From: Chitiniphilus shinanonensis DSM 23277 | GTDB lineage: Bacteria; Pseudomonadota; Gammaproteobacteria; Burkholderiales; Chitinibacteraceae | DNA: 64,000 bases | Assembly: GCF_000374805.1 (NCBI RefSeq) | Contig: NZ_KB895345.1 | Location: forward strand, 1-64,000 | Direction: 5' to 3' | Shown here: piece by piece, positions 1-8,861 of the stretch | Position numbering within the stretch: position 1 is the stretch's first letter | Layout: every line of letters starts with the position of its first letter | Notes under the pieces: generated by a model | Database searches by the model: none | What the model saw: only the letters and a program-made list of their open reading frames with translations | What the model was told of the DNA's origin: nothing | Made by a program: the position numbers and the translations under genes

Positions 1-2370
1 CGTCATCCCGTTCGAGTTGTACGACGACACGATGCCGCCCGAGGTGCCGGTGGCCACGATGCCCTTGCTGCCCTGGCCGGATGCGGTCACCGCGCCACCG
101 GCACCGGCCACGCCGGCGTAGCTGGCCCCGCCGCCGATACGGAACAGCGTCGAATCCTCGGTGGTGACCGCCTGCGACGCCGTGCCGTTGGTGGTGATGG
201 TCGCCCCTGGGCCGTACAGGTAGTAGCCGATCTGGTGGGTGCCGGCCGAAAAGTTGACCACCCCGGCGCCCGACACCGCCACCTGGCCGCCATCGCGCGC
301 GTGCACGCCGATGGCCCCCTCGCCAGTCAGGTTCACCGCCTCGGACAGGCCGACGGCGGAACCGCTGCCTTCCGCCCAGATGCCATAGCTGCGCAGGCCG
401 TTGGCCGTCACCGCGCCATCGACATTGATGGTGCCGCTGGAGGCCGCCTTGCCGCCGCTCAGGGCCTGGATACCGATGGCATTGACGCCCGACACATCGA
501 TGGTGCCGGCGTTGTTGATGGTGCCCGCCGTCGCCGTGCTGTACAGGCCGACGTTGGCCAGCGGGGTGTCGTTGTAGTGGCCGTTGACCTCGATGGTGCC
601 GTTGTTGATGACGGAGGTGGTGCTGTTGGCGCCGCTCGCCCAGATCCCCCAGCCCTTCTGCACCTTGTCGCCGATGACGATGGTGCCGTTGTTGACAGCC
701 TTACCGCCGGCCAGCACCTTGATGCCGATGTCGCCGTTGGGCTGCGCCACGTCGGCGCCGCCGCGATCCTCGGGCAACAGGGCGACGTCTTCCGACGGGG
801 CACGGCCCAGATAGATCATCGCTCCGGAAGTATTGGTAAATTGGGCGTCGCTCCGCACCTGCACGCCGACGCCGACCGGCGATGCTTGCGGCACATTGAC
901 GCCGACATTGATCGTGCCGTTGTTGGTCGCGACCGCATTCGAATAGATGTCCAGCCAGAGGCTGGTGCCGGCACCGCTGCCACTCGCGGCATAGTTGTAG
1001 AGGTAGACGTTGACGATGCCGTTGTTGACCAAGGTGGTTCCGGCAGTGCTGATCCAGTCCGCCTTGACTTCGCCGACCACGCCATCCCCGGCATCGCCGA
1101 CGTTGCGCACCCCGTTGATGATCAGGTGCGAGCCACCATCGGCCCCCATGCCCATGACATTGCGCACGCTGTTGACCACCCCGGTATCGGCGATGGTGAT
1201 GGTGGCGCCGTTCTTCGCCCGCAGAAGGGTGGTCCCGGTCGACGAACTCCAGTCGGCGACGATCTTGCCGTTCACGTTCCCCTTGGCGTTCTTGCCATCG
1301 GCCAGCAAGGCGATCTGGTTGCCGCCATCGATGAACATCGGATCGTCCGCGGCGATGGAACCATTGGTCTTGTTGATCGTATAAGTCACGCTTTTATTGG
1401 AATAGGCGAGCGCCAATGCGTTATCGTAATTGGTTGGCGCCGCACTTCCCGACCCCAGTTTCCCGGCCTTGAGCTGATCGATCAACCAATCGTTGTAGGC
1501 TTGCAGCTCCGCCAGATTGGTGACCGATTGCTGATATACGTTGCCGAAAATATCCGTGACGGTGAAATTGCCTGTATAAGTGGTGATGGTAACGGTCTGG
1601 GTCTGAGGGGCCAATTGCGCTGGCGTTACCACTTGGCCTACCTGGACAAAGACCACCTTGTTGGTCGAATTCCAATTGATCTCGCCATCGGTGACCTTGA
1701 AAAAGGTGCTCTGCCGCGTGGTACCGTCGCCGATGGTGCCATTGGCATTGATATTGAGCGTGCTCTTATTCGACACCTCGGCCAGGTTGGCGGCCACGAA
1801 TGGGCCATTCGTGCCGGTGGTGGGCGAATAGACGGAAATCCATAAACTCTGGCCCGCCACGCCCTGGGTGAAATTGGCGCTGTTATAGGTATTGACGACA
1901 GTCTTGCCCTGGGTAATGACATCCAGCGCATCAACCCCCTGATTTTTTGTACCCAACGCGACGACGGGCGTATTCGCGGAAGAAATCGGCCAGGGACTCG
2001 TTGCGCCGGGCACCACATAACCCAGATTGTACAGCCCCGCCAGGGTGCTGGAGATCAATTGGGTCCAGCTCGACCCCGTGAACTTGATCGTGCCATTCAG
2101 ATTGGTCGTGCCGCCGTCGTTGATCAGATACAGGACCAATGGATTGCCAGAGGAATCCTTGAAATTTGCCGGCGTATACGAGGTGGGCACGGTGATATCG
2201 GTATCGGCCCAAGCTGTGAAGAGGGGGGCCATGACCATGCCTGTCGTGAGTACCGCGCGCCGGGCAATGCGCAACGCGCTTTGCGCGCGGCCATGCCCCC
2301 GGGCCAATTCCGATGCGGCGACCCAGGTATTGAGCGTGGCATTCCAGACGTTTCGATAGACTTGGTTCAT
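1..2370 (-). CDS. autotransporter adhesin with extended signal peptide, C-terminus beyond window
   Basis: An open frame of 790 codons runs without a stop from ATG at 2370 to the window edge. The start MNQVYRNVWNATLNTWVAAS matches the extended signal peptide region (ESPR) of type V secreted proteins. A hydrophobic stretch follows at about residues 39-54, with a likely signal peptidase site after AWA (residue 55). The passenger is Gly/Ala/Asn/Thr-rich and carries many degenerate NNGTI or NAGTI motifs about 20-40 residues apart, typical of a beta-helix of the AidA/pertactin type. By family, it would be exported by Sec and displayed by a C-terminal outer-membrane barrel, which lies outside the window. 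It could also be a two-partner or trimeric relative, since the barrel is not seen. The ATG has no strong Shine-Dalgarno sequence. Confidence 0.82.
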   Translation of the reverse strand, partial: MNQVYRNVWNATLNTWVAASELARGHGRAQSALRIARRAVLTTGMVMAPLFTAWADTDITVPTSYTPANFKDSSGNPLVLYLINDGGTTNLNGTIKFTGSSWTQLISSTLAGLYNLGYVVPGATSPWPISSANTPVVALGTKNQGVDALDVITQGKTVVNTYNSANFTQGVAGQSLWISVYSPTTGTNGPFVAANLAEVSNKSTLNINANGTIGDGTTRQSTFFKVTDGEINWNSTNKVVFVQVGQVVTPAQLAPQTQTVTITTYTGNFTVTDIFGNVYQQSVTNLAELQAYNDWLIDQLKAGKLGSGSAAPTNYDNALALAYSNKSVTYTINKTNGSIAADDPMFIDGGNQIALLADGKNAKGNVNGKIVADWSSSTGTTLLRAKNGATITIADTGVVNSVRNVMGMGADGGSHLIINGVRNVGDAGDGVVGEVKADWISTAGTTLVNNGIVNVYLYNYAASGSGAGTSLWLDIYSNAVATNNGTINVGVNVPQASPVGVGVQVRSDAQFTNTSGAMIYLGRAPSEDVALLPEDRGGADVAQPNGDIGIKVLAGGKAVNNGTIVIGDKVQKGWGIWASGANSTTSVINNGTIEVNGHYNDTPLANVGLYSTATAGTINNAGTIDVSGVNAIGIQALSGGKAASSGTINVDGAVTANGLRSYGIWAEGSGSAVGLSEAVNLTGEGAIGVHARDGGQVAVSGAGVVNFSAGTHQIGYYLYGPGATITTNGTASQAVTTEDSTLFRIGGGASYAGVAGAGGAVTASGQGSKGIVATGTSGGIVSSYNSNGMT

Positions 2371-2760
2371 ATTCCCGCTTCCAATGATGGCTGCCGCCAA
2401 TTCAGAACCCGGAATCACCCCATGCCGAGCCCGGATTCGCGCCCCGAAAAATATATTGCGTCTCTACGAGCGAAGCTATACGAACAGCCATCGCCCGTCC
2501 TTAGGATAACTCTCAAAGAAAGGTCACATTGCAAACCTTTATCAAATGCAAAAAGCGATTATCCATCGTTGGCAAAAATCGTAAACGGACAAGAACACCT
2601 TCAAATCCAGACATCAGCCTGACAAATAAAATCAAATCCATTCAAATTTGAAAAAAACCCGAAAGCCACAGGGCACTTCCGCTTCATCCTGGCCAAAGCA
2701 GTGACCGGCATTCCAGGCTGGCGCCCTGTTGGTAGAGCGGCCTCGCGCCAGGGCACAGCC
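2371..2760. other. AT-richer intergenic leader upstream of the autotransporter
   Basis: About 390 bases with no convincing gene on either strand. Base composition is clearly more AT-rich than the flanks, especially at 2440-2660. It probably holds the promoter and 5' leader of the adhesin, but I could not settle on a -10/-35 pair. The drop in GC suits a long regulatory region of a surface-protein gene. Confidence 0.5.
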
Positions 2761-2794
2761 AAAAAAAACGCAGCGGTCCTGATGGAACCGCTGC
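2761..2794 (-). terminator. rho-independent terminator after nuclease remnant
   Basis: Read on the minus strand, the stem GCAGCGGT / ACCGCTGC with a 9-base loop is followed one base later by eight T residues. It faces transcripts coming from the decayed nuclease at 2908-3154 and would insulate the adhesin leader. Confidence 0.75.
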
Positions 2795-2907
2795 ATCGGC
2801 TGTTGTTGATCGCTTTCAATTCGGCGATGCGCCCGGCGCGGGCGCTCGATGACATTTGCAATTTTTGTGACGGCAAAACCAATTGAACCCGGCCGCTCCG
2901 TGGTCCA

Positions 2908-3154
2908 TCAACTTGCCAGGCTGCCCAGCCGGGTCGTCGGCGTATCCGGCGCCTGCCCGCATTGCCCACGCTTGCGGCAATTGCGCCATTCCCACGGCGG
3001 CGTGGGGGCCGGGGCCTGCCACAGGCCATTGCGGCCTTGCCTGGCCAGTGCCTCCGCCTGAGTGATCCGGGCATCGTATTGCGCGGTGCGGCTGGACTAC
3101 GCCATGCCTGCCAGCACCATCACCAGGTTCACATTGCCCCCCCCCCCCGCAATG
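2908..3154 (-). pseudogene. SNase-type (thermonuclease-like) nuclease remnant
   Basis: The minus-strand frame reads VNLVMVLAGMA, a TAG stop (3097-3099), then AEALARQGRNGLW and PAPTPPWEWR before a stop at 2908. This order matches the C-terminal third of staphylococcal-nuclease-like proteins: a VNLxMVxAGxAW strand, a helix with AExxARxxRxGLW, and a PPWxWR tail. The Trp normally following GMA is replaced by the stop. The N-terminal OB-fold and catalytic Arg/Asp/Glu residues are not recoverable upstream; the match stops at a run of twelve G on this strand. A typical terminator still follows at 2761. I infer a dead gene truncated at its 5' side. An active short peptide is unlikely. Confidence 0.6.
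3132..3154. repeat. C12 homopolymer flanked by inverted repeat
   Basis: Twelve consecutive C (3137-3148) lie between CATTGC (3132-3137) and GCAATG (3149-3154), so the run sits in the loop of a 6-bp hairpin. It falls at the broken edge of the nuclease remnant. Such runs slip during replication and can also attract sequencing error. Confidence 0.85.
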
Positions 3155-3248
3155 CACCTGTGCAGCGCGAAGGGCGGCGGTGGGGGCACTGCAATGAGCG
3201 CGCCGGATACCCGCAACCGGGCCATCGCGATCCGCTGGGTAGGCGACG

Positions 3249-4550
3249 ATGGGAACGGCTATGGTTGATCTCAAGCCCATCCCCCATATGCCCATGCCTT
3301 CTTCCACCCCAACCAGCGCTCCCGCCCGAACGCTACTTGCCTCCGCCGTGCCTGCCTTGCTGATCGGGGTGGGGTGCAGCCTGATCCTGCTGGCGGTCAT
3401 GGGTTTCGCCGAGGTGGTCCAGCAATGGTTATGGCAGACGCTGCCGCAATGGCTGGGGGTTGCCCCCCACAGCAAGGGCTGGATCGTCGGCATGCTGACC
3501 GCGACCGGTATCGCGGTCGGTCTGGTGGTGGCCTACATGCCCGGACACGCCGGCCCTCATCCCGCCACCGCCTCGCTCATTGGCGCACCGCAACCGTTGC
3601 CAGTCCTGCCCGGCTTGCTGGTCGCGCTGGTGCTGGGGCTGGCCGGGGGCGTCAGCCTGGGGCCGGAATATCCGATCATGACCATCAATATCGCGCTGGC
3701 CGTCGCCATCGGCCGCGCCGTGCGTCCCGAATCGCGACTGGATGGCTGGGTGATGCTGGCGGCGTCCGGCACCATCGGGGCGTTGTTCGGCACGCCGGTC
3801 GCCGCAGCGTTGATCCTGACCGAGCCGGTGATGCGCGGCCAGGATACGTCACCGCTGTGGAACCGGCTGTTTGCGCCATTGGTGGCTGCGGGCGCCGGGG
3901 CGCTCACCACGACGCTGTTCATCCACCCCATCTTCGCTGTGCAGGTGCCGGCTTACTCTGGTGGCGGCGTGCTGCTCGACCTTGTGGCGGGCTCGGCCAT
4001 CGCGGTGATGGCTGCCGCGCTGGGGCTGCTCGCGGTCTACCTGTTGCCACCGCTCTACCGGCTGGGACAGCGCATCGGTCATCCGCTGCTGGTGCTGGGC
4101 GGAGGCGGCCTGTTACTCGGCTTGCTGGGTGTATTGGGAGGGCCGCTCACGCTGTTCAAAGGGCTGACCGAGATGCAGGCGCTCGGCCACAGCGCCGCGG
4201 CGCTGGGCCCGGCGCAACTGGCGTTGATCGGCCTGGTCAAGCTGGCCGCCCTGCTGGTCGCGGCCGCCTGCGGATTTCGCGGCGGGCGCATCTTTCCCGC
4301 GGTGTTCGTCGGGGTCGCGTTCGGGTTGTTCGCCCATGCCGTAGTACCGGCCATCCCGGCGGCGTTGACCGTGGCCTGTGGCGTGCTGGGGTTGGTGCTC
4401 GCGGTGACGCGCGATGGTTGGCTCGGCCTGTTCATGGCTGCGGCGGTGGTGCCTGATCTGCGCCTGCTGCCCATCCTGTGCCTGGTGGTGTTGCCGGCAT
4501 GGCTGCTGCTGGCCGGCAAGCCGCAGATGCAGGTCATCGCCGCGCGCTGA
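3249..4550 (+). CDS. ClC-family ion channel/transporter, YfeO-like
   Basis: A 433-aa polytopic membrane protein. Two ClC signature segments are visible: GGVSLGPEYPIMTINIAL near residue 136 and CGFRGGRIFPAVFVG near residue 340, the latter matching the GFRGG(R/K)xFPxxFxG pore motif. Length and motifs are closest to the YfeO branch of voltage-gated chloride channel-like proteins, whose transported ion is not well established. The family acts in the inner membrane. The start is uncertain: Met codons at residues 1, 5, 14 and 16 are all possible and no strong ribosome-binding site favours one; the first transmembrane helix begins near residue 28. It stands alone, convergent with the acetyltransferase gene only 12 bases away. 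Confidence 0.82.
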   Translation: MGTAMVDLKPIPHMPMPSSTPTSAPARTLLASAVPALLIGVGCSLILLAVMGFAEVVQQWLWQTLPQWLGVAPHSKGWIVGMLTATGIAVGLVVAYMPGHAGPHPATASLIGAPQPLPVLPGLLVALVLGLAGGVSLGPEYPIMTINIALAVAIGRAVRPESRLDGWVMLAASGTIGALFGTPVAAALILTEPVMRGQDTSPLWNRLFAPLVAAGAGALTTTLFIHPIFAVQVPAYSGGGVLLDLVAGSAIAVMAAALGLLAVYLLPPLYRLGQRIGHPLLVLGGGGLLLGLLGVLGGPLTLFKGLTEMQALGHSAAALGPAQLALIGLVKLAALLVAAACGFRGGRIFPAVFVGVAFGLFAHAVVPAIPAALTVACGVLGLVLAVTRDGWLGLFMAAAVVPDLRLLPILCLVVLPAWLLLAGKPQMQVIAAR

Positions 4551-4562
4551 CGCGGCAACGGA

Positions 4563-5144
4563 TCACACCGGTGCGGGATTCATCACATCGGGCGTGCAGG
4601 CGCTGCGCACTACTGTGGCGGGATTGCCCGAGACCACCGAATAAGGCGGCACGTCCTCGGTCACGAAGGCCCCGCCGCCGATCCGGCTGCCGCGGCCGAT
4701 GGTGACACCGCCGACGATGATGGCGTGGGGGCCGACCCAGACCTCGTCTTCCAGCGTGGGAAAGCCCGTCACCCGTTCGCCGTCGGGCGCGATGCGGTCG
4801 CGCCGGCCCAGCGTCACACCGTGGAACAAGGTGACGTTGTTGCCGATGCGGGCACCCTGGTTGATCACCAGGCCCCAGCCATGGGTCAATGCCAGGCCGC
4901 CGCCGATGTCGGCGCGCCATGGGAAATCCATCGCCGCGCCATGCGCGGCCAGACGGTGCAACACCTTGAAGCCCGGCAAGGCAAAGCGCAGCGGTCCCTT
5001 GCTGGCCGCCGCCCCCTGGCACAGGCGCATGGTGCAGACCACCCGGAAATTCCGCCGCGTCAGCACCCCTTTCAGCAGGCAACTCAAGCTGTAGCGCCCG
5101 TATTGGCGATGGGTGTCGGCTTTCAGGGCAGTCCAGGGGCTCAT
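4563..5144 (-). CDS. serine acetyltransferase-like left-handed beta-helix acyltransferase
   Basis: A 193-aa protein with hexapeptide repeats from about residue 85 to 180: DIGGGLALTHGWGLVINQGA, IGNNVTLFHGVTLG, then VGPHAIIVGGVTIG and IGGGAFVTEDVPP. The His in LTHGWG and the FHGVTLG strand match the CysE active-site region, where acetyl-CoA acetylates L-serine for cysteine synthesis. The protein lacks most of the alpha-helical N-terminal domain of E. coli CysE (273 aa), so it resembles the short CysE-like enzymes, some of which act on sugars. Substrate is therefore unsure. An inverted repeat lies in its putative promoter (5177-5205). Confidence 0.75.
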   Translation of the reverse strand: MSPWTALKADTHRQYGRYSLSCLLKGVLTRRNFRVVCTMRLCQGAAASKGPLRFALPGFKVLHRLAAHGAAMDFPWRADIGGGLALTHGWGLVINQGARIGNNVTLFHGVTLGRRDRIAPDGERVTGFPTLEDEVWVGPHAIIVGGVTIGRGSRIGGGAFVTEDVPPYSVVSGNPATVVRSACTPDVMNPAPV

Positions 5145-5176
5145 GCTGTCTCCAGTGCTCGGTTACGCGGGCGGCT

Positions 5177-5205
5177 ATTCTATCCAGCTGCGCAAGCTGG
5201 ATGAA
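5177..5205 (-). promoter_or_regulatory. candidate promoter with 21-bp palindromic operator in spacer
   Basis: Upstream of the acetyltransferase, minus-strand TTCATC and TAGAAT lie 17 bases apart as weak -35 and good -10 elements. The perfect palindrome ATCCAGCT-N5-AGCTGGAT (5182-5202) fills the spacer. This looks like a regulator site, but the binding protein is unknown. Confidence 0.4.
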
Positions 5206-5313
5206 ATGGTCAAATCATCATTGTCGAGGCTACAAGGTAGCCGTTTCCACCCCATGAATGCGCCCCTTCGACCTGATGAAACAGGCTGCTCGTCAGGCAA
5301 CCCGCCGCAACGG

Positions 5314-5988
5314 CTACAGCGCCCCGAGAAATCGTTCCGGCATCGCCTCGCGCAGCGGGAAGTACTTGAACCACGGTTGCGCCTCGCGAATCACGCGTCG
5401 CACCGAAGGCCGCGCCATCAAGCGTTCGAAATAGCCGCTCAACACCGGATGCGCAGCCGGGAACGGCTGCACGATGGCTGCGTAGAACAGTGACGGGGCG
5501 GCGGCACAGTCGGCCAGGCTGAAGGTCTCGCCCACAGCCCAGGTGCCGGTCCCCAGGCGCAACTCGATCAGGCGATAAGCCATCAGCAGCTCATCCAGCA
5601 CGGCATCGCTGGCCAATGGATCGCGAGTCGCCTCCGGGCGTAGTCGCTGGGCGACGAAGCGCTGCATCGGGTTCATCACGTACAGATCGAACAAGCGATC
5701 CCACAACCGCACCTCCAGGAGCGCATCCGGGTCTGCCGGCAGCAGTCGTACCGCGCCGGGTTGGTGCCGGTCCAGGTATTCGATCTGGATCGAGGTCTCG
5801 GGGATCAGCCGCTCGCCGTCTTGCAGCAGCGGAATCTTCGCCGTCGGCCACAAGCACCGGAAATCCGCCTTGGCCTGCGGATCGCCCAGATTGACCAGTC
5901 GCGCCTCGAATGGCAGATCCTTCTCGTACAGCGCAATCAGCATTTTCCAGCAATAGGACGAAAGGGGATGGTAATGCAGGACGAGCAT
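5314..5988 (-). CDS. glutathione S-transferase family protein
   Basis: A 224-aa protein with the GST layout. The N-terminal thioredoxin-like domain (about 1-80) begins LVLHYHPLSSYCWKMLIAL, with the catalytic Ser/Cys region SSYCW. It has the cis-Pro segment AKIPLL and the glutathione-contacting ETSIQIEYL motif. The alpha-helical C-terminal domain holds the conserved FSLADCAAAPSLFYA capping motif. By family it conjugates glutathione to electrophiles or acts as a thiol transferase in the cytoplasm; the substrate cannot be told from sequence. It is a single gene, same strand as the acetyltransferase but 169 bases away. Confidence 0.85.
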   Translation of the reverse strand: MLVLHYHPLSSYCWKMLIALYEKDLPFEARLVNLGDPQAKADFRCLWPTAKIPLLQDGERLIPETSIQIEYLDRHQPGAVRLLPADPDALLEVRLWDRLFDLYVMNPMQRFVAQRLRPEATRDPLASDAVLDELLMAYRLIELRLGTGTWAVGETFSLADCAAAPSLFYAAIVQPFPAAHPVLSGYFERLMARPSVRRVIREAQPWFKYFPLREAMPERFLGAL

Positions 5989-6194
5989 CGCAGGTCTCCA
6001 GCGGCCGGGGGTGCGCTCACCCTAGGCAATCCGCGGGGAATCCTCAATCTGCTATGGCCCGCTCGTGGGGAACGGCGGATCGCCGGTGGCAAGTGCCGGC
6101 GGCACAAATACTCGGGATAAAGCCGCCACAACAGCGTAGCCGGACCGCCAGCCTGAAGCTGGCGTCGCAAGACTTCGCTTGACTGTCTCGCCCG

Positions 6195-6230
6195 GCCAAA
6201 AACAAAAAGGCCCTGAAAATTCAGGGCCTT
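6195..6230 (-). terminator. terminator downstream of tRNA-Ser
   Basis: Ten-base inverted repeat AAGGCCCTGA / TCAGGGCCTT with a 4-base loop, followed on the minus strand by TTTGTTTTT. It lies 13 bases after the CCA end of the tRNA. Confidence 0.85.
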
Positions 6231-6242
6231 GCTGTTGGTTCC

Positions 6243-6336
6243 TGGCGGAGACGGAGGGATTCGAACCCTCGATACAGGTTTAAGCCCGTATGCCTCCTTA
6301 GCAGGGAGGTGATTTCAGCCACTCATCCACGTCTCC
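6243..6336 (-). tRNA. tRNA-Ser(GCU)
   Basis: The minus strand folds as a class II tRNA. The acceptor stem is GGAGACG/CGTCTCC, with discriminator G and an encoded CCA at 6245-6243. The anticodon arm CCTCC-CTGCTAA-GGAGG gives anticodon GCT. A long variable arm (ATACGGGCTTAAACCTGTAT) and the T arm GAGGGTTCGAATCCCTC are present. It reads AGC/AGU serine codons. A terminator follows directly, so it is transcribed alone or at the end of a short unit. Confidence 0.96.
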
Positions 6337-6460
6337 GCGAGGAAGCGGGATATTACCCCGCGCACCTGGGGGCGTCAATGAAAAAGCCGGGCAAACAAAA
6401 CGCCCGCGTCCCAGGGGGAGGCGGGCGTTGTCCAGGCTGGAAACCCGGTGCTCGGACGGC

Positions 6461-7684
6461 TTATTCGCGGTCCAGGCCGAACGCCTTGTGCAGCACGCGC
6501 ACGGCCAGTTCCAGGTACTTCTCGTCCACGATCACCGATATCTTGATTTCGGAGGTGGAGATCATCTGGATGTTGATGCCTTCCTCGGCCAGGGTGCGGA
6601 ACATGGTCGAGGCCACGCCCACATGGCTGCGCATGCCGACGCCGACGATGGACACCTTGCAGATCTTGTCGTCGCCGGAGACGCTGGCGGCCCCGACGTG
6701 GGCCTGCACGCCTTCGAGCACCTTCACGGTCCGCGCCAGATCGTTCTTGGGCACGGTGAAGCTGAAGTCGGTGGTGCCGTCCTGGCCGACGTTCTGGATG
6801 ATCATGTCCACGTCGATGTTGGCGTCGGCCACCGGGCCCAGTATCTGGTAGGCGATGCCGGGCTTGTCGGGCACGCCGCTCACATTGACGCGTGCTTCGT
6901 CACGGTTGAACGCGATGCCGGAAACGACGGGCTTTTCCATGTTGGAATCTTCCTCGAAGGTAATCAGCGTGCCCTCGCCTTCTTCCTGGAAGGACGACAG
7001 CACGCGCAATTTCACGTTGTACTTGCCGGCGAATTCCACCGAGCGGATTTGCAGCACCTTGGAACCCAGGCTGGCCATTTCCAGCATTTCTTCGAAGGTG
7101 ATGGTCTTGAGCTTGCGCGCCTCGGGCACCACGCGCGGATCGGTGGTGTAGACGCCATCGACGTCGGTGTAGATCTGGCATTCGTCGGCCTTGAGCGCCG
7201 CGGCCAGCGCCACGCCCGAGGTATCCGAGCCGCCGCGACCCAGGGTGGTGATGTTGCCTTCGGCGTCCACGCCCTGGAAACCGGCGACGATCACGACCCG
7301 GCCGGCGGCCAGGTCGGCGCGCATGTTGGCGTCGTCGATCGACTGGATGCGGGCCTTGGTGAAAGTGGAATCGGTCAGCACCTTGACCTGGGCGCCGGTG
7401 TAGGAGCGGGCGTCGAGGCCCAGTTCCTTCAGCGCCATGGCCAGCAGGCCGATGGTGACCTGTTCGCCGGTGGAGACCACCACGTCCAGCTCGCGCGGGT
7501 CGGGGTTAGCCTGGATTTCCTTGGCGAGGGCGATCAAACGGTTGGTCTCGCCGCTCATGGCGGAGACCACCACGACCAGATCGTGCCCTTGCGCCTTGAA
7601 CTTGGCCACGCGACGGGCCACGTTCTTGATGCGCTCCGGCGAACCGACCGAGGTGCCGCCGTATTTCTGGACAATCAATGCCAT
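6461..7684 (-). CDS. lysC: aspartate kinase
   Basis: A 407-aa aspartokinase making aspartyl-phosphate, the first step toward lysine, methionine, threonine and diaminopimelate. The start at 7684 gives the family N-terminus [15 protein letters not shown] with catalytic Lys7; a longer in-frame extension to 7759 has no homology and is rejected. The kinase domain runs to about residue 240 and includes the [16 protein letters not shown] motif. Two ACT regulatory domains follow (for example [15 protein letters not shown] and [16 protein letters not shown]), so feedback control by lysine and/or threonine is expected. A TACAAT element at 7758-7763 may be its -10 box, with a weak -35. Same strand as alr but separated by 106 bases. 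Confidence 0.95.
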   Translation of the reverse strand: MALIVQKYGGTSVGSPERIKNVARRVAKFKAQGHDLVVVVSAMSGETNRLIALAKEIQANPDPRELDVVVSTGEQVTIGLLAMALKELGLDARSYTGAQVKVLTDSTFTKARIQSIDDANMRADLAAGRVVIVAGFQGVDAEGNITTLGRGGSDTSGVALAAALKADECQIYTDVDGVYTTDPRVVPEARKLKTITFEEMLEMASLGSKVLQIRSVEFAGKYNVKLRVLSSFQEEGEGTLITFEEDSNMEKPVVSGIAFNRDEARVNVSGVPDKPGIAYQILGPVADANIDVDMIIQNVGQDGTTDFSFTVPKNDLARTVKVLEGVQAHVGAASVSGDDKICKVSIVGVGMRSHVGVASTMFRTLAEEGINIQMISTSEIKISVIVDEKYLELAVRVLHKAFGLDRE

Positions 7685-7790
7685 GTTGCAACCTGTGGGT
7701 TGAGAGTGCGAATGCTGAATACGCCGCCCGCTGACCGCGCATGCGGCGAAAACGGGCATTGTAAAGAAAGCAGGAGGGGTTTTCGAGCGG

Positions 7791-8861
7791 TTAGACCGTG
7801 ATGACCGGCACTCGAGGGGCGATTGCGCACATTAATTCGTAACCGATCGTACCGGCCGCCGCCGCAACCTCGTCGATGGACAGATTCGCCCCCCAGAGTT
7901 CAACCTCGCTGCCGATGCCGGACTGCGGCAATGCGGTGAGATCGACCGCCAGCATGTCCATCGAAACCCGGCCCAGCAGCCGGGTGCGCACGCCGTCGAC
8001 CAGGATCGGCGTGCCGGTAGGGGCGTGCCGCGGATAACCGTCGGCATAGCCGCAGGCGACGATGCCGATGGTCATCGCCTGTTCGGCGGCGAAGGTGGCA
8101 CCGTATCCCACGGTGTCGCCGGTGCGCAGTTGCTGGGTGCCGATCACGCGCGAGCGCAGCGTCATCGCGGCTTGCAGGCCCAGTTGCGTCGCGCTGCGTG
8201 TCTCGAACGGCGACGAGCCGTAGAGCACGATGCCCGGTCGCAGCCAGTCGCGCCGCGTTTCGGGGTAAGCGACGGTCGCCGCCGAGTTGGCCACCGAATG
8301 CGGCAGCGCCAACCCGGCCACGGCGGTGTCGAAACACGCCAATTGCGCAGCGATGCCTCGCGCCGGATCGTCGGCGGTGGCGAAGTGGGTCATCAGCGTC
8401 ACGCCCGCGACATTGGCGCAGGCCTGCAACCGCGCCGCGATCGCCGCCGCCTGCGCCGCGGGAAAGCCCAGGCGGTTCATGCCGGTGTTCAGCTTGAGGA
8501 ATACCGTCACCGGCCGCGCCAGCGCGCAGTTCTCCAGCCATTCGAGGGTGCGCGGCTCGTGCACCGCCAGCCAGAGGTCATGGCGGGCGGCCAGTTGCAA
8601 CTCTTCGGGCGAGAACACGCCTTCCAGCAGCAGGATCGGCTGGGTGAAGCCGGCTTCGCGCAAGGCGATCGCGCCGGCCATCTCCAGGATGGCGAAGCCG
8701 TCGGCGTCGTGCAGCGCCTGCGCGGTCCGCAGCAGGCCATGGCCGTAGGCGTTGGCCTTGACCACCGCAAAGGCGCGGCTGTCCGGCGCAAGCGCCTTGA
8801 TGTTCAGATAGTTGTGCCGGATGGCGTGGGGATGAATCAGGGCCTCGATCGGGCGGGTCAC
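7791..8861 (-). CDS. alr: alanine racemase
   Basis: A 356-aa PLP enzyme converting L-alanine to D-alanine for peptidoglycan. The PLP lysine is Lys35 in [12 protein letters not shown] and the second catalytic base is the Tyr in VGYGATF. The GTG start at 8861 gives [17 protein letters not shown], the usual family N-terminus. That GTG overlaps the dedA stop codon as GTGA, which indicates translational coupling. An in-frame extension to 9089 would run through dedA and is rejected. Confidence 0.95.
   Translation of the reverse strand: MTRPIEALIHPHAIRHNYLNIKALAPDSRAFAVVKANAYGHGLLRTAQALHDADGFAILEMAGAIALREAGFTQPILLLEGVFSPEELQLAARHDLWLAVHEPRTLEWLENCALARPVTVFLKLNTGMNRLGFPAAQAAAIAARLQACANVAGVTLMTHFATADDPARGIAAQLACFDTAVAGLALPHSVANSAATVAYPETRRDWLRPGIVLYGSSPFETRSATQLGLQAAMTLRSRVIGTQQLRTGDTVGYGATFAAEQAMTIGIVACGYADGYPRHAPTGTPILVDGVRTRLLGRVSMDMLAVDLTALPQSGIGSEVELWGANLSIDEVAAAAGTIGYELMCAIAPRVPVITV

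Noticed and set aside
235-1845. Plus-strand 536-codon open frame rich in Asp, Val, Ala and His
   Set aside because: It is the antisense shadow of the autotransporter; composition is typical of reverse-strand reading of GC-rich beta-helix codons and no domain is seen.
6243-6336. tRNA-Ser considered as an integration site
   Set aside because: No integrase nearby and no partial tRNA repeat seen in the flanks.
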